A stretch of 64,000 bases of DNA from Symbiodinium natans (Eukaryota > Sar > Dinophyceae > Suessiales > Symbiodiniaceae): positions 120,680 to 184,679 of the forward strand of contig CAJNDS010000262.1 in the NCBI GenBank assembly GCA_905221605.1, read 5' to 3'. Of this stretch, positions 50,994 through 60,400 are shown one piece after another. Each line of letters starts with the position of its first letter. Position 1 is the first letter of the stretch. A program made the translations under genes and the position numbers. The notes under the pieces are model-generated. The model made no database searches. It saw only the letters and a program-made list of their open reading frames with translations, and was not told the DNA's origin.

Positions 50994-53085
50994 TGGCTCA
51001 AGGTTTCGGCTCAACCCCGGTGGGGTGCTCAGGTAGAGAGCGTCTTTAGTGCCGTTGTGGCTGGCCCTGGGGCTTGTAACTAAGGGTGGGTTCCGTTTTG
51101 AGGCCCTGGCAAAACTGTGTTTGCTCGTAGGCCGGCTGACCGGCTAAGCTGTCATAGAGCGGCGGCCCGCCAACTGCTGCCGTCGACGAAGGGCGTGAGT
51201 GCACAGTTTTCGGCCTCGCTTCGCTGGAGGGAAGCTTTTCGTCCTCGCGTTGCTGAGGGAACCTTGTGACCTACAGTCTGCTCTGGGTCACAGTGTGAGT
51301 TGCAGCCTCGCTTTGCTTGAGGGGTGACGCTAGCCTGTTGTTCACCAGAGATTCCTGCTGTCTCTGGGTGAGCAAAACCCACCGACCCTCATTTGGATTG
51401 AGGGCTGTGCTGAAGGTGAGTTTGGGTTCCTCGCTGTGGAAAACGAAGGTGAGACCGAAACACGGGGGAAAACGGCCAGGCACGCTGCAGACAGTGCAGG
51501 CCAACGTCGCACTGCAAGCCGAACAATTGCGGTGTGCTCGAGCCCAAGCTTGCAGGTGTTCGGGGATCTGCAAGCTGAGCACAACAGGATTTTCTTCGCA
51601 GGTAGAATCAGGTAGAAAAGATTTGGCCCAACCCTGGTGGATCTGCCTGGACACAAATAACCAGAGGCATCAGTGTCGTAAAGCTCATTGACTGGTGCTA
51701 CTGAGAAACCGTTGCCAAAGAACTTGCAGTAGGACTGTGGTGCGGCGCAGTGCAAGTTGACGAGCAGCTGTTGGTGGCTGCTCCCCGGAAAACCAATAGT
51801 CCAAGAAGCCTCCTTCGGCCTCGCTCCGTGCTGAGGGTTTGTAAGGGTTGGTATTGGCCGGAAAGGATTCAGGTGGAGGTTACCCGATCTTCGCGCTTTT
51901 CCCATCTGAAGGCAACCAATGGTAATCAGCCTGCTGGACATGGCAGGCCTGCTTTTGTTTACATCCCCGTCTCCTGCAAGGGCTGGGGTCTGTCCGTGCA
52001 CACAGACAAGGCGGAACCTTGCAGATGTTTAGGTCCTCGCGGCACGGCCGCTGGAGGTTGTTTGAAGATGTTGGCTCTCACTGTCTGGTGAGTGGTTTTA
52101 TGGGCACTTGCTGGGGCAATGCGGCTCTGGCGTCTGAGGATGGTACATGTGCTGGCTGCTGAGTACGGGCCACCGAAAGAGACCTGTGGTAAGACAAGCG
52201 ATGAAAGGAGCCGAACTCCTAAACTCTAGGACAGGCTAGCTCACGCGGACGCCACGCAGAGTATGTGTCACTATCTTCAGATGTTGGAGCCAAATTGCCT
52301 AGCCGTGTGACGTGTGATGTGGTGTTTGGATTCGGCCTCAAGCACTGGAAGGCCTACAACAACAAATCCGAATGAAAACTGTGGTCCTAAGACACGCGGA
52401 GCAGCTGCTTATACGTGGCACCGCGGGGGTCACATAGAGATAGAGGGCTTGCCAGCAAGGGAACTCTGTCTAGAGATAGCCCTGGCTCAGTGAGGAGATG
52501 AGGGCCTGGCTGCGCAGATGCAGCGGAATGGTTGTTCGGCCTCGCCTCCGCTGAGGGAACAACAGTCAATGCTTCTCTGCAGTGTCGGTCCGGGTTAGTA
52601 AGAGCGAGAACGCCGTGACCTCGAGCTGCAGTTTTACCATGAAGCAACCGCGTGAGATGCATTATTGGTCAACTGGTGAGTAAGAGCGAGAAAGCCAGGG
52701 TGACGCTACTTTGGGGGAGACTGCAAGGCACGGTTAGTAAGTGCGAGAAAGCCGGAGCTGCGGACGAACCTGGAGTAGCATTCTTTCATACCTCACGTGT
52801 TTCACTTTGCGGCCTCGCATGCGTTGAGGGAATGTGCCTCGAACAGAACATCCAGTGCTGAGTGGGGATTGCCAAACTGACGGAGGCTGATGCCACAACA
52901 AGTGCCTCAACAGCAATGCATGCGGAGGGCAAAGTTCGGCCTCGCGAGTGCTGAGGGTTGCAGCTGAGAGAGGGCCTAGGTGAGAACGCAACACCTCAAG
53001 CGAGGTAATTTTTAGTTTAGTTTCACCTTGACCAACGGCCCCTTCGGGTGGCTACGCCTCGCAGCGTGCAGAAGTAAAATTCACC
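50994..53085 (+). mobile_element. Non-coding retroelement unit U4 (~2.1 kb)
   Basis: Same interior as U2 and U3, with several small deletions (for example ~27 bp near 51,520). Ends AGTAAAATTCACC at 53085. No convincing ORF. Confidence 0.75.
53038..53085 (+). other. 3' tail of U4
   Basis: UUCG hairpin 53038-53052, second hairpin, tail TAAAATTCACC ending 53085. It is followed by a 5'-truncated unit rather than a spliced-leader relict. Confidence 0.75.
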
Positions 53086-53478
53086 GCCAGGGTGACGCTA
53101 CTTTGGGGGAGGCTGCAAGGCACGGTTAGTAAGTGCGAGAAAGCCGGAGCTGCGGACGAACCTGGAGTAGCAGTTTTTCATACCTCACGTGTTTCACTTT
53201 GCGGCCTCGCATGCGCTGAGGAAATATGCCTCAAACAGAACATCCAGTGCTGAGTGGGGATTGCCAAACTTACGGAGGCTGATGCCACAACAAGTGCCTC
53301 AACAGCAATGCATGCGGAGGGCAAAGTTCGGCCTCGCGAGTGCTGAGGGTTGCAGCTGAGAGAGGGCCTAGCTGAGAACGCAACACCTCAAGCGAGGTAA
53401 TTTTTAGTTTAGTTTCACCTTGACCAACGGCCCCTTCGGGTGGCTACGCCTCGCAGCGTGCAGACGGTAAAATTCACC
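53086..53478 (+). mobile_element. 5'-truncated non-coding unit U5
   Basis: 393 bp equal to the last part of U2-U4, beginning GCCAGGGTGACGCTACTTTG directly after the U4 tail and ending in its own tail. A 5'-truncated copy with an intact 3' end is what LINE-type reverse transcription usually leaves. Confidence 0.8.
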
Positions 53479-53500
53479 CCTGGCTCAAGTCTCGGCTCAA
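53430..53500 (+). other. Tail-to-head junction: U5 tail / U6 spliced-leader relict
   Basis: UUCG hairpin 53430-53444, tail GTAAAATTCACC to 53478, two extra C, then TGGCTCAAG at 53481 and TCTCGGCTCAAC. Confidence 0.72.
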
Positions 53501-56321
53501 CCCCGGTGGGGTGCGCAGGTAGTGAGCTGTTCGGTGGCCTGGAGGCTGTACCTAAGGGTGGGCTCCAACAGGACTCAAACCGAAACCACTGTGTTTGCTC
53601 GGTAGTTCTGCCAGCCACATAGCTGCCTGTGTACGGCCTCGCCGAGTGCTGAGGGAACTTTCGACCTCGCTGCTGAGGGTGTTGTCGGCCTCGCATAAAG
53701 CTGAGGATTGTGGAACGTCTTCGGCCTCGCTCGGAGGGACAACATAGTTCGGCCTCACCACGGTTGAGGTAAACACCTCCTGGAACTGAGGTGCAAGAAG
53801 ATAGCAGACCTGTGCGAGCGAAGAGGGTTCCGAGGCCTTAACTTCCTTTGTTGGAACAGGGCCCCGTCTCAACCGCAGATTTCCGCTCGTGGGCTATCGG
53901 CGACCAGAGTGGCCGTCCACAGTGCCCTGGACAGTGTGCCACACGCCAAAGAGACTTGCTGCAAGGCAGACGGAGAGCGACGGACCATGCCGGCAATTGG
54001 GTGCTGTGTATTTGCATGGTCACACCAGGGGCGTCGTGAAGGGCTTTTCCTGGAACTGTCGCAGTCATATCGTATCCACTTTGTCCGTCGCACCAGGAGA
54101 GGCAACATAGCCTGGGGCAGCTGTGGGAATTGGAATGTCCAAAGAAGCCTGAATGCAGCTAACCTCCACCTGCAGCTCCGGGATTTCCGATGCTGTGAGG
54201 ATGCGAGGCTTTGGAACATCGATTTCTATGTCGATCCCACAAACCCATCCCTGATGATTGATGGCAGCGGACGTGACATCAGGTACCTGGGTAGGCTGGT
54301 GATTATGGTGTATGGCCCTGATGTGTCGAGAAGGATGCTGGCCTTGTCGGAAGATGATGAGGAATGGATGCTCCTTTGAGGTGATGAAACGTCGCCGGCC
54401 AGTAACCAGGCAAGTGGAAGTGGATTGAATTGCGAGCACAGCCTCGCCATGAAGGGCCATGTGAGGGCAAACCCGAATGCAGGCTTAGCTTGCCGGAATG
54501 AGGGTGATCAACATACCCTCGCAGCACAATGCTTTCAGAACCCGTGAAACCAGCGGAGATGCCATGTGAGGCTATGCAAGGGCAGTTTCGGCCTCGCTAT
54601 GCTGGAGTAAAGGTTCGGCCTCGCCTCGGCTGAGGGAATGGATGGTTCGGCCTCGCCAAGGCTGAGGGAACAACAGAAGGGTTGCGAAAACGCCTCGCTG
54701 ATGAAGAAGGTGCATGATGTTCCGGCCTCGCATCAGCTGAGGGAAGAATGATGGAATGGGCAGGCCGGGCACTTATTGGTCTGCCGGAATTGAGTCTGGG
54801 AGACTCTGGAAGCACTGCAACGGCTGATGCTACTGGGCGCAAAGCGGTAAAGCAGCTTGAAGCATAGACTCCGCGGTGCCGGTGTGTCGGAGCAATTGAT
54901 AGGTACAACCGCAGCCCAGCAGTGCTCAATCAAACAATGCAACATTCGGCCTCGACTTTGGTCTGAGGGAATGTGAGCTATAAAGAGCAAACTCCGAATA
55001 TGGATGAGGGACACTGGCCAGGCATGGAGGCCAGCAAAGGGCAGGTACCAGCATTGCACTGGAGAAGCCTCGAGTCCCAATGGCAGTGAACTTTGTGGTG
55101 AGGAATACGTCGACTGGTAAGTAAGTGCGAGAAAGCCAGGGCGATTCTGGGGAGAACAGCAAGGCACGGTTAGTAAGTGCGAGAACACCGGAGCTGCTGA
55201 GAACCCTGGATTAGCCGGGACGTACTCCGTGGAGGATTCGTTGTCACTGCTTTCAGAAATGCCCACAAGGACCAAGCATGCAGCTAACCCGTGGTCGCAG
55301 AGTGGGCCTCACTTCGGTTGAGGGTAATCGACTCCCAAGTGAGAGTATGGAGTTTTGGTGGCAAACAAGAGAGCCAGCCGACTGTCTTTGGAACAATGGC
55401 TACGGCTGGTTGGAGAATGTCAAGTCTCACAATGGATAGCGGCCTCGTACATAATATCCTCACAGGCAGGGTGGGTTTGACCTGGTAGTCGGCACCTTGC
55501 CCGGCCCCCTGTCAGGCGCCTGTACCGGCCACCTGTTGAAGGTGTGGCGTGGGGTCACCGGTGCGTAGCGGCGATTTCGGTCGCTTAGCGTCCTCCAGCC
55601 TAAAAAGGGGTATGTTTGGGCAGGTACTTCACCTGTTCCTCCTGCTTGGCTCGTGTGGGAGATGTGTGAATCGAGGGCATGGATCCGTCAAGGTGAGATG
55701 ACGAGAAAGTGCAGAATTGGGCCTCAATCAATATGGAACGGTCTATGGGGATTGACCACCCCGATGGTAGAGGGATAGCGGCCTCTGAGAATCGGAGGGC
55801 ATGGATCACCTCCCGGCAAAAGCCACAGGAAGTATGCCCTGTGCATGCAAGAGGCAGCCACCGTAACCAGAGTCCATGAAGCCTCGGGCCATGACCTGGT
55901 GTGAAGACATGTCCGGCCTCACTACGGTTGAGGGGTGTGGATGGAAGCACTCAGGACATGCAATGAGACTCGTAGAACGAGCATCTGGGTCTACAGGAAT
56001 TGACCTCCATTCGGTTGAGGGATAGCGGCCTCCACGAACGAGGGCATGGAACACCTCCCGAATAGACAACACAGAGAATGTGCAAGCATACAGGCAATTT
56101 GCCTTGGCCAAAGTCTTCAAGCCAATGGCAACGACTTGGTCAAAACGACATTCCGGCCTCACTTCGGTTGAGGGTAGCGGTACGTCAAAACCGAGGACAA
56201 GGAATGAGAGGGGGAACTTACCGGCAGTTTCACCCCACAGTTTTAGTAAGCTTTTGTTTCACTTGAACCCACAGCCCCTTCGGGTGGCTACGCCTCGCAG
56301 CGTGCAGACGTAAAATTCACC
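53481..56321 (+). mobile_element. Non-coding retroelement unit U6 (2.8 kb), LINE-type leader
   Basis: The first ~230 bp follow the LINE leader. The rest is unrelated to ORF1-3, apart from a stretch at ~55,110-55,205 resembling the GTAAG-x-GCGAGAA region of U2-U4. Hairpins of GC/GC, GAC/GTC (~54,948-54,968) and AC/GT (55305-55323, 56155-56173) type occur throughout. It ends in the standard two-hairpin tail. The best open frame (~53,987-54,379) is unrecognised, so I leave it uncalled. Confidence 0.65.
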
Positions 56322-56365
56322 CCCCCCCTGGCTCAAGTTTTTTGCTCAAGGCATTTTGCCAAGCT
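56274..56365 (+). other. Tail-to-head junction with up to three leader relicts
   Basis: UUCG hairpin 56274-56288, tail to 56321, seven extra C, then TGGCTCAAG (56329), TTTTTTGCTCAAG and GCATTTTGCCAAG in direct succession. All three resemble the end of the dinoflagellate spliced leader. Confidence 0.7.
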
Positions 56366-56549
56366 TCGTAGCCGGTGCGAGTTGTTAGCGGTTTTCTTTG
56401 GGCTGGGGGTGCTGGTTTTCAACAGCTCTGGGGACCCAAACCTTTGTCCTGCTTACGAGCCATAGCCTGTGTGGAGGTGGTTGCCACTCCTTTTGTTCTC
56501 TGCCGGTGGGTGGGGACCACTCCAGCAGTTTAAGGCTTTCCGTGCCGGC

Positions 56550-57416
56550 ATGACTCGCCAGTATACTGTCTGTTCAAGTTGCAGGTCCTGGATCTGGACG
56601 GACAGAGTGCAGAAGACTCCAAAGTGCAAGTGTGGGAAGCAGTGGCCAGCTGCGAAGCAATGGCCATCGGTGTGGGACTCAGCTTCCTGGAAGCCTGAGA
56701 AGAAGCCGAAGGCCTCAAGGCCGCCGTCGAAAGTGTTGAAGGCCCTAGATGAGCTCTGGGGGCAGATACCGTCGGAGGCGCAGCTGGCGCTTCAAAAGGC
56801 AGGCTTCCAGAAGAAGCAGAAGGAAGAGGTTACCTCTCCTGAGGATCCTTTGGTTGCCCTGCTTGAGAACCACAAGGACCGGCTTCCTGAGGAGGTCAAA
56901 GCAGCGTTGAATGAGCGACAGGAAGGCCTGAAGCCGACAGCTAAAGAGCAAGCTACCAATGCAACGAACGACCTCAAGCTAGCATCGAGCAAGTTGCGTG
57001 AGCTGGGACACCGCAAGATCCAGCTGCAGACGAAGATCGATGCTACGAAAAGCACGCTGGCGGGTTTGTACGAAGACATGAAGCTCCTCCTTGCTGAGCT
57101 TGTGGAGGCAGAGAAGAAATCATCAGAGCTCACAAAGGCTTTCCATGAGACGGTTCTGCAGGTACCGACAGAACAAGCTGTTCCGGAATTGGACCTGCGA
57201 GAAGTCATGAAGACCTTGGGAGTCGATCTCAGTGAGGAGCAAAACAAGCGATTGCACGAGCTTCAGGCTGAGCATGGCGCAAAGAAGCGGAAGTTTGCGC
57301 AGGAAGCCCTGGCGGCAGCAGGATTGCCACCGGGATTGAGCGACTCATCCCAGGGACAGGGTCTCCCGTCCCAGCAAGGCCTTGCAGGTGCACCACAGCA
57401 AATGCAGGAGTGGTAG
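56550..57416 (+). CDS. LINE ORF1: zinc-ribbon and coiled-coil protein (L4)
   Basis: 288 aa from ATG 56550 (MTRQYTVCSSCRSW). This start lines up with MGKHCTVC of the other copies; the frame is open 27 codons further up without an aligned start. Cys pattern is C-x2-C-x13-C-x-C in the first ~30 residues. A Lys/Pro-rich section, a long Glu/Lys/Leu coiled coil (~130-220) and a Gly/Gln-rich end follow. Sequence similarity to the 6214-7185 product is low, but order and length agree. ORF2 begins in the +1 frame before this stop. RNA-binding or RNP function is inferred. Confidence 0.82.
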   Translation: MTRQYTVCSSCRSWIWTDRVQKTPKCKCGKQWPAAKQWPSVWDSASWKPEKKPKASRPPSKVLKALDELWGQIPSEAQLALQKAGFQKKQKEEVTSPEDPLVALLENHKDRLPEEVKAALNERQEGLKPTAKEQATNATNDLKLASSKLRELGHRKIQLQTKIDATKSTLAGLYEDMKLLLAELVEAEKKSSELTKAFHETVLQVPTEQAVPELDLREVMKTLGVDLSEEQNKRLHELQAEHGAKKRKFAQEALAAAGLPPGLSDSSQGQGLPSQQGLAGAPQQMQEW

Positions 57417-60400
57417 CAGGTCGGGGTTCTGGTGGGAATTAGGGCCAGGAGTTTGGGGTGGGTTGTCCCTGCCTCAAGAATCTGGTCTTTTACAGCCTGG
57501 AAGCAGTGATATTTTCCAACATGAGGGCTTTCCTCAGTGCCAGTTTTGCCATGATTTTTTCAAGCCTGCCGAGAACACTGTGCTTGTTTTAGGTCAGCCG
57601 GTTTCGAGGGCTGCCTGTTTGGAGTGCAGTGTGTTTAGGGCTGTTTTGTGTGAGTTCCCCGTCCATGCCCAGCTTTGTTCCTGGCAGGTTGTCCACAAAG
57701 GTTTTCGTGCCATTGGAATGAAAGGTGGGTTGCCTAGGGGTCAGGTTTTGCTTTCGGGCCCCAAGTTTTTTCCTAAGCTTGAGGTCCTTCAAGATGACAG
57801 TTTGGTGAAGGAGCCCATCCCGCGGTATGATTTTGCCCGGGTCCGAAATCAATCGGGGAGGCATCTTGTGTCAGCCAGTTTAGTAGGCTCTGCGTGCAAA
57901 AGTCGAAGAACCAGGAGACGGCGTGGGCGAAAGTCAAAAACCAACACCATAAGTCCAAGTGAGGGTGGAAGCAAATCTAGGGATGAGGGTTCCTCTCCCA
58001 GTCCACACATACCCCCAAACCCCACTCAGGATGAGGTCGCCTCTCCTTTATCGGTTAGGCGCGCCTTTCGACATCCTTCGGGGCCTTGGGGTTTGGGTGC
58101 TGCAGGGTTTCAAGGGGAGACGGAAGAAACTCCAAGTTTCGTTCGCCTTTTGCATCTTCTGCTTTCCCAACTGGGGTCGGGTAGCAATCGGGAGGTCGTT
58201 GAGGAAACCATTCTTTCTCTTGCTGAACATGCTGAGACCCATTTTCACACAAACACCGCCGAATACATGCTTGCAAAAGAATGGCTCGCATGGGCCTCTG
58301 GCCCGGAGGCGGTTTTGGATACCCGCACCCTGTGCACCCTGTCGGCAGGATTAGAGGAGCGAGCCCCTCAATCCAAGGAGCGCCTGCATTTGGTGACTGC
58401 CAATGTCACTTCGTGGAGAAAGGAGGTCCTTCAATGGCACATGCAACAGCCGGATACACTCCTGTTGGTCCAAGAGACTCACCTTGACGAAGAAGGTCAA
58501 AAGAGTTTCAGGGCAACAGCGGTTCAGGCTGGTCTGCACGCTTTTGGGGGATTAGGTGGCCCTTCCAACCCTCGCCCCAAAGGCGGAGTCGCGATCCTCA
58601 TGCCTCGCAAAGAGCACGGTAGAATGGTCCAGCATTTCAACCAAGAAGGGTGTGGCTTCGTCATGGTCGAGTTGCCTAAAGTTAAGTGTTCCCTTTGGGT
58701 GGTCTCCATTTATCTCCAGTGCTCTACGGGGCTCCAGAGATCCCCAAATTCCGACATCTTGGCCCAGTTGGCTGCCCAGCTCCAAGGATGTAGGAACTGG
58801 ATAATCGGGGGGGGACTGGAACATTAACTTGGATGAGATTGAGGAGACCTCTCTCACCAAGGCCTTTAAAGGTGTGATAGTCTCCAGCAGGAAACCAACC
58901 TGCGACACCGGTTCAGTTCTTGATTTTTTCATGGTTTCCCGGACCTTGGGGCCTTTTGTTAGCACTTGGCAGCGTTGGGATGTTCCGTTCAGGCCTCATT
59001 GTGCAGTTCACCTATCTGTTGAAGTGGGGATGAGCTTGCTGCCCTTCCCTCAGCTGAGAGGGTTTACTGGCTCGGTGCATGGCAGACAAGGTCTACCTGA
59101 CTCCATCCTTCCCGCCCCGGTAACACATTCCTTACCGGGGCGGCTCAAGAGCACACCCGCCCCGTCGGTGCCCAGCGCATCTGTGGAGGTAGGTTCTGGA
59201 GGTCCATCTGGTTCCATCAGCCCCGCCCCGGTAGCCCCGGTTGCGCCCTCCTTATCGGGGGGCCTCCAAGACCCTCTTGCGTTCCCGCCCCGGTATGCCG
59301 GCCTTTACCGGGGTACCGTACGGACCACATGAACCCTCGTAATTGCAAACCGGCCCGCATAGGAGACCTGGACTTGTGCCAAGATAATCTCACAACCGCT
59401 TTTGCGCAGTTCTCTTTGGAAGCCGAAAACGAGGTTCTTGCAACGAACACTGGGCGAGGGTACTCAAACCCCACCGTCATGAAGCCTCACACCACTCCCC
59501 CTCTACCTAGAGAGTGGCATGGGCAGGGTGCCAGCTTGTGGGGTAGAGTCGCAAAGTGCCTCAAAGCCGGGTCCGTTCCTCCTTTGCGCCTCTTGCATTC
59601 TGTTGAGGGTTTTTGGGCAGATGAGGAGCATAGCTTCGGTGCTTGGAGAAAGGAAGTGGAGACCACTCCTGTCAATGATCTCAGTGCATCACTCAAAGCA
59701 GCCCAGCAGCAGCAACACCACTGGGAACGATCTAGCCGCCAGGCTTCTAAAGAATCGTACTTTTGAAATGGCTCACCAAAGGCACTGAAAAGGGTATGAA
59801 ACCCTTATTCAATGCACTCAAGTCCCATGAGCAAGTCGTGGTCAGGCCTCATGCTGAAGTTGACGCAAGGGCCAGGATTCTGTGCCGAGTCCTCCAGTGG
59901 GTTCCGATTTGGTCGGCTTCTGGTAGTCCCACGTGTTCCCCTGCGGCGCTTGTTGAGCTGGCCAAACAACAGGCCACTCAATACCCCCAGTTGGAAGGAA
60001 GCCAACTCTTTGCTTTCTTTAAGAAGATGTCTGTGAAAGCCCCAGGGCCTGATGGTTGGGACATCCCTTTCATAAAGAAGCTCGAGCCCCAACATTGTGA
60101 TAGCCTAGTGGAACTTTTTACCATGATGGAAAGGGAAGCTGCCCTTCCTCACCAAATGCAATTCAGCTTGGTGGTCCTCTTGCCCAAAAACGAGACCATC
60201 GAAAGACCCATAGCTTTGATGCATTGCCTGCTCAAGGCCTATTTGAAAATGCGATGGCCTTTGATCTCCCAATGGTTGGAGGATGTCGACCGCCAGCTCT
60301 GGTGGGATTCTGCAAAAAAGGGGACAAGTACTTTAGATGTCAGCCTCAAAAGGATGGTGGCTTTTGAGGGCAGTCGCTGCAACAACCGCCATCGTGTGAC

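Noticed and set aside
50987-51002. CCGTAGC-TGGCTCAAG, which resembles a spliced leader with its middle deleted
   Set aside because: The CCCGTA part is explained by LINE ORF1 sequence (ACCCGTACTGC in L1), so the resemblance comes from the deletion join.
53909-54379. 156-aa plus-strand frame in U6 (131 aa from the ATG at 53987)
   Set aside because: No recognisable domain, single copy here and inside an otherwise non-coding unit. Left uncalled, though it is the best frame in U6.
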